A DNA stretch of 19,227 nt from Phocoenobacter atlanticus (GTDB taxonomy: Bacteria > Pseudomonadota > Gammaproteobacteria > Enterobacterales > Pasteurellaceae), in the NCBI RefSeq assembly GCF_030764225.1, contig NZ_JASAXH010000028.1; one strand, given 5' to 3'. Each line of letters begins with the position of its first letter. The stretch's first letter is position 1. Both the position numbers and the translations under genes were made by a program. The notes beneath the pieces are model-generated. The model saw only the letters and a program-made list of their open reading frames with translations. It was not told the origin of the DNA and made no database searches. Positions 1-5,834 of the stretch are shown one piece after another.

Positions 1-54
1 GTTTATATCTTTGCGAGGGTCTTCTAAATCTTTAAAAGCTGATAATATATTCAT
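1..54 (-). CDS. ISAs1-family transposase, N-terminal 18 codons only
   Basis: Only 18 codons are visible: MNILSAFKDLEDPRKDIN. The pattern F..L.DPR resembles the start of ISAs1/H-repeat transposases (the DDE_Tnp_1-associated N-terminal domain). An AGGTG ribosome binding site lies 6 nt before the ATG at 54. The catalytic DDE domain is outside the window, so whether the gene is intact cannot be judged. Family assignment rests on this short stretch together with the CAGGGCA end nearby. Confidence 0.55.
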   Translation of the reverse strand, partial: MNILSAFKDLEDPRKDIN

Positions 55-127
55 TTTTACACCTATTTGTTATTGAATAATAGGTGCTATTAGATCATAT
101 TTTTAAGAAAAGTGCGATCTTGCCCTG
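1..127 (-). mobile_element. ISAs1-family insertion sequence, transposase-proximal end (partial)
   Basis: The window opens inside an insertion sequence. A transposase start is read on the minus strand (54 to 1). About 67 bp upstream of that start the plus strand reads TGCCCTG at 121-127, so the element's outer end read inward begins CAGGGCA. This agrees with my recollection of ISAs1-family terminal repeats. The rest of the element, including the other terminal repeat and any target duplication, lies outside the window, so the exact end is inferred. The element sits 49 bp beyond the stop codon of the cytidylyltransferase gene, at the edge of a segment full of broken genes. Confidence 0.6.
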
Positions 128-176
128 TGCTGTCCTATTAAAAACACTACATTAGTCCGTAATTTACTCATAGAAA

Positions 177-647
177 CTATATACTCTTATTAATAGATTT
201 AATTAATTCCAAAGTAGCATGCAGGGACTCTTCTAAGCTAATACATTGCTCTGGGGTAATCAAAGATAAAGATTTTTTAATATCTGTAGTTGAAATATCT
301 TCTGTTCTCGGTAAATAAATAACTTCACAAAACTCTTTAAGTTCATCAAATTTACCTTCCCAATCATGCCCCATACCAAAAATATCGGCTTTATATTTTT
401 TTACATCATCTGCTTTCTGCTCCCAAGTATGTTCAGGGAAAACCTCATCTACATATTTACAAGCAAGTAATATTTCCTTTCTTTCCTCATAGGAGAAAAA
501 TGATTTTTTGCCTTTTATAGCGTTAAACTCATCACTTGAAATCCCAACAACAAGCCTATCACCCAATGCTCTTAATCTTTTTAAAATTCTCACATGCCCA
601 ACATGAAACAAATCAAAAGTTCCGTATGTGATTACTATTTTTTTCAT
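177..647 (-). CDS. tagD: TagD-type glycerol-3-phosphate cytidylyltransferase
   Basis: This 156-residue protein belongs to the nucleotidyltransferase superfamily that joins CTP to a small phosphorylated alcohol. The HxGH signature is at residues 15-18 (HVGH), after the strand VITYGTFDLFH. The second signature, RTxxISTT, is present as RTEDISTT at 114-121. GHDWEGKFDELK at 93-104 matches the TagD-type substrate loop. The likely reaction is CTP + glycerol-3-phosphate to CDP-glycerol, used for glycerol-phosphate capsule or teichoic-acid-like polymers; the exact substrate is inferred. The family is usually about 130 residues, so this copy has an extra C-terminal helix of about 25 residues. The start has an AGGATA ribosome binding site that overlaps the end of the rfbB remnant (stop at 650-652, 2 nt gap), so the two were probably cotranslated. 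No CDP-glycerol polymerase gene is in the window. Confidence 0.85.
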   Translation of the reverse strand: MKKIVITYGTFDLFHVGHVRILKRLRALGDRLVVGISSDEFNAIKGKKSFFSYEERKEILLACKYVDEVFPEHTWEQKADDVKKYKADIFGMGHDWEGKFDELKEFCEVIYLPRTEDISTTDIKKSLSLITPEQCISLEESLHATLELIKSINKSI

Positions 648-649
648 AA

Positions 650-1036
650 TTATATCCTATTTTTATTACCCAAATACCACTCAACGGTTCTACGAATACC
701 CGTTTCAAAAGTTTCCCGTGGTTTCCATCCCAATTCTCGTTGAATTTTAGTTGCATCAATCGCATAACGCACATCGTGTCCTGGTCTGTCTTTGACAAAA
801 GTAATTAAATCAGGCTGATATTTTGCAAAAACTTGCTTCAATGTAACCGCATCACAAATATCAACTTGTTCAAAATGATATCTTTCGCTTTCAGACACAC
901 TATCAAGAGATTCTAAATTTCCTGCATAAGTTAATTTATCTACATTGATGACACTATCATCCGTACTCTCAATAATATGACGAATAACTGCTGAGCCAAT
1001 AAATCCAGCACCACCTGTGACTAATATTTTTTTCAT
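650..1036 (-). pseudogene. rfbB: dTDP-glucose 4,6-dehydratase remnant (large in-frame internal deletion)
   Basis: The 128-residue reading frame is two pieces of RmlB/RfbB joined in frame. Residues 1-76 are the normal N terminus, with the NAD-binding GGAGFIG at 8-14 and NVDKLTYAGNLESL at 31-44. After QPD (74-76) the sequence jumps to the C-terminal motif ITFVKDRPGHD and continues GWKPRETFETGIRRTVEWYL at 103-122. Full-length enzymes are about 355 residues; roughly 215 residues are missing, including the TDE triad and YxxxK of the active site. About 30 residues are also missing from the C terminus, where the frame runs into the ribosome binding site of the next gene. Start (ATG at 1036, AGTAGGATA upstream) and stop are intact, so it could be translated, but it cannot be an active dehydratase. 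The intact enzyme would convert dTDP-glucose to dTDP-4-keto-6-deoxyglucose for O-antigen or capsule sugars. Confidence 0.88.
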
Positions 1037-1101
1037 TTTATTATCCTACTAATACGATTTTATATTTAAGTCTTTTAAATCTAAGAATACGTAAATTAAA
1101 T

Positions 1102-1511
1102 CTAACATTGTAAATCTACAAATTCTTTCTTATAAAACTCTATATCCTGAGTTATTATTTCGTCATAAAAATTATTCAAATGTTTATTTTCTTCACTAAA
1201 CTAAATTTAGTTAAATTGGCTACAAAATGAGAGTAATCAAAATATTTTGGTTTACCAGAAGATTTATATACAACACAAAAAATAAATTTGTTATCTTTTG
1301 GTTTTTCAAAGTTTTTTAATAACTCTTTTAAAATTATTGTTCCTGATTTAAATTTAGATTTAGATTTAGATTTAGATTTAGATTTAATATTATCAACATT
1401 AATATTCTTAACTTTAGGATTTTTAAACTCCACAAAATAGAGAGAGCCTTTGTATTTCTTTTAAGTTTTCTTGTGTTCGATTTTTAACATTTTTTTGTAA
1501 GCATCTAACAT
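1102..1511 (-). pseudogene. decayed gene of unknown function (nonsense codon, hexamer tract, 5-bp duplication)
   Basis: One ancestral frame can be followed on the minus strand. It starts at an ATG at 1511 (MLDAYKKMLKIEHKKT), hits TAA at 1463-1461 (codon 17), and continues in the same frame through YKGSLYFVEFKNPKVKNI and a Lys-Ser repeat. After NLTKF the frame is lost at a tandem CTAAA-CTAAA (1196-1205). Removing one 5-bp unit restores the frame, which then reads SEENKHLNNFYDEIITQD and ends in TAG at 1104-1102. A GTG at 1433 could in principle start an 85-residue product, but no good ribosome binding site precedes it. The VEFKN segment faintly recalls the ExK half of a PD-(D/E)XK nuclease core; that is too weak for a functional call. 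It lies 5 nt beyond the stop of the nucleotidyltransferase-HEPN gene and may once have been cotranscribed with it. Confidence 0.6.
1345..1386. repeat. hexanucleotide tract, seven units (five perfect GATTTA in a row)
   Basis: The plus strand carries GATTTA, a variant AATTTA, then five perfect GATTTA units (1357-1386). On the coding (minus) strand this gives alternating Lys and Ser codons. Because the unit is six bases, length changes would not shift the frame, so it is not a classical on/off contingency locus. It looks like slippage expansion of a short lysine/serine stretch inside a gene already broken. Confidence 0.85.
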
Positions 1512-1516
1512 TTAAA

Positions 1517-2278
1517 CTAATTTTTTTCACCATTATCAATCAATTTATTTCTAATATACAAATAAATTGACTCTAAAATGTTCTTATAATACAAAATATC
1601 GTTTAACGCCTGAACCATTTCATAAGGTTCATCATCATATTGATGAGCGATCCTATTTCTTTTTTCTCTTAATGCAAGCCACTCATTCTTATCTTCTAAA
1701 AAATGTAATTTCTCTAACCGATTTAATATATCTAAAAAGGGAAGTGGTTCAATATTTGGTTCATAGATAGCTAAAATAGATTTAAATATTTTTTGTCCTA
1801 ATGTGTCCTGTAATTTTGAAAAACGGTAGAGATATTGGTCAATATTTCGCACTTCATTTTTATTCAAAGTTGTATATTTACTTACACTTAAAGGAATAAT
1901 ATCCTTTATATCTTCATAAGCCTCATTTATTCTCAACAGGTGCTTGTCACATTCATTAAGGTATTTTCGTAATTTTATTTGTCCAATATCTAGTTCCATT
2001 CCTTTCATAGCCTCTCTCTCAATTACTCTATTTCTATCTGAAGCAATAATAAGATCAATTTTTTGCTCACCGATCTCATTTTGTAAAGCAATCAGAAATT
2101 TACTTTTTAAAGAAAAAGGATTTTCACTATTTTCTTCTGGGATTAAATATAAATCTATATCCCCCCCTTTTACCTGGTCATCTAAACGACTTCCAAAAAG
2201 AAAAATTTTACTTTCAAAACCAAAATATTTATTTTTTAGTGCGATAATACACTGTACTTCATTAAGCGTTAGCCTCAT
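1517..2278 (-). CDS. fused MNT nucleotidyltransferase-HEPN domain protein (MntA/HepT-like)
   Basis: This 253-residue protein joins two domains usually seen as partners. Residues about 1-105 form a minimal nucleotidyltransferase: FLFGSRLDDQVKGGDIDLYL has GS at 29-30 and the metal-binding pair D40 and D42, and a third acidic residue lies in KIDLII (D75). Residues about 108-245 form a helical HEPN domain with ALREKRNRIAHQYDDEP, which contains RX4HXY (R207, H212, Y214), the motif of HepT-type RNases. In known MntA-HepT systems the nucleotidyltransferase AMPylates the HEPN toxin and silences it; by inference this is a single-chain version. ATG at 2278 follows an AGGT about 10 nt upstream. All key residues of both domains are present, so the gene looks intact. 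It lies between core rnt and broken polysaccharide genes. Alternatives are a non-toxic nucleotidyltransferase or a solitary defence gene. Confidence 0.75.
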   Translation of the reverse strand: MRLTLNEVQCIIALKNKYFGFESKIFLFGSRLDDQVKGGDIDLYLIPEENSENPFSLKSKFLIALQNEIGEQKIDLIIASDRNRVIEREAMKGMELDIGQIKLRKYLNECDKHLLRINEAYEDIKDIIPLSVSKYTTLNKNEVRNIDQYLYRFSKLQDTLGQKIFKSILAIYEPNIEPLPFLDILNRLEKLHFLEDKNEWLALREKRNRIAHQYDDEPYEMVQALNDILYYKNILESIYLYIRNKLIDNGEKN

Positions 2279-2426
2279 TCAAATTTTTACCTATTATGAT
2301 ACTTTTTATGTATTCTATTCCAAACTATTCTAATTCAAAATTACTACATTAGTTTGATTATACTACGACGAACTAACATACAACAAGCTCTATTTTCAAT
2401 CACATACTGCTTACAAAACATCACAT

Positions 2427-3116
2427 TTATTTAACATCACTCGTTTGTATCACTGGAAAACCACCTAACTCTTTGAACTTATTCACCATTTTACAAAATA
2501 ATTCAGCGGTAATTTCAGTATCGTATAATGCACCGTGCGCTTGTTTGTTATCAAAAGGGATTTCAGCCATTTGGCAGGCTTTCACTAACACAGTTTGCCC
2601 ATAAACAAAGCCTGCAAGAGTTGCGGTGTCAAACATTGCGAACGGATGGAAAGGATCACGTTTTGCACCAATACGTTTTACTGCTTGTTGCAGGAACTGT
2701 TGATCAAAAGTGGCATTATGTGCCACAATTATCGCTCGCTGACAACCTTGCTCTTTCATCGCTTTGCGTACCATTTTAAACATTTCTGGAATAGCAACAA
2801 CCTCAGCGATTGCTCCACGATTTTCGTCTTCTAAATTTATCCCATTTATTTTCAAAGACTCAGGGTTAATATTTGCCCCTTCAAAAGGTTTGATGTGAAA
2901 ATGACATTTTTGATCAGCGATTAAATACCCTTTTTCATCCATTTTTACGGTAATTGCAGCCAACTCCAATAATGCGTCTGTTTGTGCATTCAAACCAGAG
3001 GTTTCCACATCAATCACTACAGGTAAATATCCTCTAAAGCGATTTTTTAATAAATTGTAATCTATTGTTTCTGTTTGTTTTTCTGATGGTTGTTCTGTTT
3101 TTTCTGACATTATCAT
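2427..3116 (-). CDS. rnt: ribonuclease T
   Basis: RNase T is a 3'-to-5' exoribonuclease that trims tRNA, 5S and 23S rRNA ends and turns over tRNA CCA ends; it also acts on single-stranded DNA. The DEDDh active site is complete: D36 and E38 in VIDVETSG, D138 in HNATFD, H194 and D199 in AHGALYDT. At 229 residues it is slightly longer than the E. coli protein (215) because of a polar N-terminal extension. Two starts are possible, ATG at 3116 and ATG at 3110 (MSEKTEQP); neither has a strong ribosome binding site. The gene diverges from lepA, with an extended -10 promoter upstream (3143-3148). It is the first core gene to the right of the accessory segment. Confidence 0.95.
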   Translation of the reverse strand: MIMSEKTEQPSEKQTETIDYNLLKNRFRGYLPVVIDVETSGLNAQTDALLELAAITVKMDEKGYLIADQKCHFHIKPFEGANINPESLKINGINLEDENRGAIAEVVAIPEMFKMVRKAMKEQGCQRAIIVAHNATFDQQFLQQAVKRIGAKRDPFHPFAMFDTATLAGFVYGQTVLVKACQMAEIPFDNKQAHGALYDTEITAELFCKMVNKFKELGGFPVIQTSDVK

Positions 3117-3142
3117 TTGTGTTTAAATTAAAATTCAAACAC

Positions 3143-3150
3143 ATTATAGC
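3143..3150 (-). promoter_or_regulatory. extended -10 promoter for rnt
   Basis: On the minus strand TGCTATAAT lies about 27 nt before the rnt start: a perfect TATAAT (3148-3143) with an upstream TGC, the extended -10 form. The -35 region (AATTTT at 17 nt spacing) is poor, as is common with extended -10 promoters. Confidence 0.5.
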
Positions 3151-3190
3151 AAATATTGTACAGAAAAAATTGCAAAAAATTTGTTAAATG

Positions 3191-3199
3191 TGACCGCTT
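3191..3199 (-). repeat. DNA uptake sequence (AAGCGGTCA core)
   Basis: The minus strand reads AAGCGGTCACATTTAAC, followed within about 20 nt by A/T runs and TTTTTTGCAA. This is the Pasteurellaceae uptake-signal arrangement, with the core typical of the A. pleuropneumoniae type. It lies between the divergent rnt and lepA genes. Confidence 0.6.
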
Positions 3200-3215
3200 T
3201 CCTTTTCAATTTATG

Positions 3216-3246
3216 TTGCTTTCAGGTAAAATTCATCGGTTATACT
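3216..3246 (+). promoter_or_regulatory. candidate lepA promoter
   Basis: A good -10 (TATACT, 3241-3246) lies 58 nt before lepA. The best -35 is TTGCTT (3216-3221) at a rather long 19-nt spacing. The -10 is convincing and the -35 is not. Confidence 0.35.
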
Positions 3247-3304
3247 TTTATCAACTGATTTACAGGAAAATATTCCTTATAAAAAATAGAAACGGAAATA
3301 TAAA

Positions 3305-5104
3305 ATGGAAATGAAAAATATTCGTAACTTTTCGATTATTGCCCATATTGATCACGGCAAGTCGACACTTTCTGATCGCTTAATTCAAACTTGTGGTGGT
3401 TTAACAGAGCGTGAAATGGAATCTCAAGTGCTAGATTCAATGGATTTAGAACGTGAGCGTGGTATTACCATTAAAGCTCAAAGTGTTACCTTAAATTATA
3501 AAGCAAAAAACGGTGAAACTTATCAACTTAATTTTATCGATACTCCTGGACACGTGGATTTCTCTTATGAAGTATCTCGCTCACTGTCTGCCTGTGAAGG
3601 TGCATTATTAGTCGTAGATGCAGGGCAAGGCGTGGAAGCACAAACTTTGGCAAACTGTTACACTGCAATGGAAATGGATTTAGAGGTTGTTCCTGTTTTA
3701 AATAAAATTGACTTACCTGCTGCTGAACCTGAACGTGTCGCAGAAGAAATTGAAGATATTGTAGGTATTGAAGCCATTGAAGCTGTTCGTTGTTCTGCAA
3801 AAACAGGTCTGGGCATTGAGGATGTTTTAGAAGAAATCGTGACTAAAATGCCAGCACCAGAAGGTGATCCAAATGCAAAATTGCAAGCCTTAATTATTGA
3901 TTCTTGGTTTGATAATTACTTAGGCATTGTATCATTGGTACGTATTAAAAATGGTACGTTACGTAAAAATGATAAAATCAAAATGATGAGTACAGGGATT
4001 AATTATAATATTGATCGCTTGGGTATCTTCACACCAAAACAAACAGATACTGATGTACTACATTGTGGTGAAGTTGGCTGGGTTGTTTGTGGAATTAAGG
4101 ATATTTTAGGTGCCCCTGTGGGTGATACCATTACCCATCAACACAATGCAGCAACGGATATTTTACCGGGTTTTCAAAAAGTAAAACCTCAGGTTTATGC
4201 GGGTTTATTCCCAATTAGCTCTGATGATTATGAATCATTCCGTGACGCATTGGGTAAATTAAGCTTAAATGATGCTTCATTATTCTACGAACCAGAAACC
4301 TCTTCGGCTTTAGGCTTTGGCTTCCGTTGTGGTTTCCTTGGCTTATTGCATATGGAGATTATTCAGGAACGGTTAGAGCGTGAATATGATTTAGATTTAA
4401 TTACCACTGCTCCAACTGTAGTTTATGAAGTAGCACTGAATAATGGTAATGTGGAATATGTAGATAGCCCTGCAAAATTACCACCATTAAATAATATTGC
4501 AGAAATTCGTGAGCCAATTGCTGAATGTCATATTCTTGTACCACAGGAATATTTAGGTAACGTCATTACCCTTTGTATTGAGAAACGTGGTGTACAAACC
4601 AATATGGTTTATCACGGTAATCAAGTTGCTTTAACCTATGAAATTCCAATGGGTGAAGTGGTATTAGATTTCTTCGATAGGATTAAATCAACTTCTCGTG
4701 GCTATGCATCTTTGGATTATAATTTTAAACGCTTCCAAGCTGATGATATGGTGCGAGTGGATGTAATGATCAATGGTGAACGTGTTGATGCTCTTGCTCT
4801 CATTATTCATAAAACTAATGCAGCTTTCCGTGGTCGTGAATTAGTTCAAAAAATGAAAGATTTTATTCCTCGTCAGCAATTTGACATTGCTATTCAGGCG
4901 GCGATTGGTAACCAAATTATTGCTCGTTCAACGGTTAAACAATTACGTAAAAACGTATTAGCAAAATGTTATGGTGGTGACGTCAGCCGTAAGAAGAAAT
5001 TATTACAAAAGCAGAAAGATGGTAAAAAACGAATGAAATCTGTGGGTAATGTTGAATTACCACAAGAGGCATTCCTTGCCATCTTACACGTCGGCAAGGA
5101 TTAG
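3305..5104 (+). CDS. lepA: elongation factor 4 (LepA), ribosome-associated GTPase
   Basis: LepA/EF4 binds ribosomes and affects elongation or initiation fidelity and ribosome biogenesis, using GTP. All GTPase motifs are visible: G1 AHIDHGKST (13-21), the switch I region with RGITIKAQS (52-60), G3 DTPGH (79-83) with the catalytic His, G4 NKID (133-136) and G5 SAK (164-166). The EF-G-like domains III and V and the LepA-specific C-terminal domain follow, including KQLRKNVLAKCYGGDVSRKK near the end. At 599 residues it is full length. Two starts are possible: ATG at 3305 (MEMKNIRNF) and ATG at 3311 (MKNIRNF). The second matches the usual LepA N terminus; the first has a weak CGGAA upstream at normal distance. 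In E. coli lepB follows lepA; here a terminator follows and lepB is absent. Confidence 0.97.
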   Translation: MEMKNIRNFSIIAHIDHGKSTLSDRLIQTCGGLTEREMESQVLDSMDLERERGITIKAQSVTLNYKAKNGETYQLNFIDTPGHVDFSYEVSRSLSACEGALLVVDAGQGVEAQTLANCYTAMEMDLEVVPVLNKIDLPAAEPERVAEEIEDIVGIEAIEAVRCSAKTGLGIEDVLEEIVTKMPAPEGDPNAKLQALIIDSWFDNYLGIVSLVRIKNGTLRKNDKIKMMSTGINYNIDRLGIFTPKQTDTDVLHCGEVGWVVCGIKDILGAPVGDTITHQHNAATDILPGFQKVKPQVYAGLFPISSDDYESFRDALGKLSLNDASLFYEPETSSALGFGFRCGFLGLLHMEIIQERLEREYDLDLITTAPTVVYEVALNNGNVEYVDSPAKLPPLNNIAEIREPIAECHILVPQEYLGNVITLCIEKRGVQTNMVYHGNQVALTYEIPMGEVVLDFFDRIKSTSRGYASLDYNFKRFQADDMVRVDVMINGERVDALALIIHKTNAAFRGRELVQKMKDFIPRQQFDIAIQAAIGNQIIARSTVKQLRKNVLAKCYGGDVSRKKKLLQKQKDGKKRMKSVGNVELPQEAFLAILHVGKD

Positions 5105-5120
5105 TTTTTAATCTAAAAAT

Positions 5121-5187
5121 AAGCGGTGACATTTTGTTTGAAATTTGCAAATTTTCTTTAGAATGTTACCGCTATATTTTATTTTTT
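5121..5187 (+). terminator. lepA terminator built from two inverted uptake sequences
   Basis: AGCGGTGACATT (5122-5133) pairs with AATGTTACCGCT (5162-5173): 12 pairs with one G-U, followed by the T-rich run TATATTTTATTTTTTC. Both arms carry the uptake core (AAGCGGT and its inverse), and the loop contains AAATTTGCAAATTT, the usual downstream part of an uptake sequence. Inverted uptake sequences acting as terminators are well known in this family. Confidence 0.75.
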
Positions 5188-5229
5188 CAGTGAGAAATAA
5201 TTGATATTTCTTAGTAGATCGGTTATTTT

Positions 5230-5272
5230 TATCACAAAATATAGTATTGCATATTTTTATAAAATTGTGATA
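5230..5272. repeat. inverted repeat TATCACAA / TTGTGATA before the nfeD-like gene
   Basis: A perfect 8-bp inverted repeat (5230-5237 and 5265-5272) encloses 27 AT-rich bases and ends 12 bp before the ribosome binding site of the next gene. A second one, AGAAATA / TATTTCT, lies just upstream (5193-5199 and 5205-5211). They could be operators or leader hairpins; neither matches a site I recognise, and there is no clear promoter. Confidence 0.35.
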
Positions 5273-5295
5273 TTTAGGAAATTAAGGAGAAATAA

Positions 5296-5739
5296 ATGGA
5301 ATGGTTTACTGCTTGGAATAGTTGGTTAATTGCGGGTTTTGTATTACTTATTTTAGAGGTGTTTTTATCTGGCGTATTCTTTATGTGGTGGGGTTTTGCC
5401 GCAATGATTATGGCAGGAATAGTCGCTGTTTTTAACATTTCCATTTCGTGGCAATTTGCAATTTTTGCTGTGTTAGCCTCTATTTTTAGTTTTCTTTGGT
5501 GGCGTTATCAACAAAGAAAAAATTTAGAACCCGATGAGGCTTCTTTTCTAAATCAGCGAGATCACGCAATGCTTGGTAAACAAGGGCGTGTGGTTGAAAT
5601 TTTAGATAGTGGTGCTGTGCGTGCTAAATTTGCCGATACCACTTGGAAGGTTGAAGGTATGCAATTAAACGTCAATGATTTGGTTAAGGTGGTTGATGTG
5701 GAAGGAATAACGTTAAAAGTAGAAAAACTTTCTGACTAA
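5296..5739 (+). CDS. NfeD-family membrane protein (YbbK-like)
   Basis: The 147-residue protein has hydrophobic segments at about residues 11-30, 34-46 and 51-69 (the last rich in Trp and Phe), then a soluble C-terminal domain from about residue 90. The soluble part (LGKQGRVVEILDSGAVRAKF, then LNVNDLVKVVDVEGITLKV) has the glycine and valine pattern of the NfeD OB-fold. NfeD-like proteins are usually encoded beside a stomatin/SPFH protein and are thought to help organise membrane domains; no stomatin gene is adjacent here. The start is clear: AAGGAG lies 7 nt before the ATG. It stands alone between the lepA terminator and a hairpin preceding hemA. E. coli YbbK is the closest relative I know; function is inferred from family only. 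Confidence 0.85.
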   Translation: MEWFTAWNSWLIAGFVLLILEVFLSGVFFMWWGFAAMIMAGIVAVFNISISWQFAIFAVLASIFSFLWWRYQQRKNLEPDEASFLNQRDHAMLGKQGRVVEILDSGAVRAKFADTTWKVEGMQLNVNDLVKVVDVEGITLKVEKLSD

Positions 5740-5781
5740 AAAAACGACAAAGTTGCAACAAATTTCAGATTGTTTAAAATG

Positions 5782-5820
5782 TCTCTCTTGCCTCTCTGGT
5801 TTGAGAGATTTTTATTTTTT
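5782..5820 (+). terminator. candidate terminator between the nfeD-like gene and hemA
   Basis: TCTCTC or TCTCT (5782-5787 or 5793-5797) can pair with GAGAGA (5803-5808), followed directly by TTTTTATTTTTTT. The stem is short (5-6 pairs) with two alternative left arms, so it may be a weak terminator allowing some read-through into hemA, which starts 14 bp later. Confidence 0.45.
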
Positions 5821-5834
5821 TATAGTGGGTTAAA

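Noticed and set aside
1345..1386. The GATTTA tract as a phase-variation switch.
   Set aside because: A six-base unit keeps the reading frame, the tract is not in a promoter, and the host gene is already broken.
146..2353. The 11-mer ACTACATTAGT occurs at 146-156 and again at 2343-2353, flanking the accessory segment like a possible direct repeat.
   Set aside because: Only 11 AT-rich bases match and the flanks differ; a chance match is expected in 19 kb of this composition.
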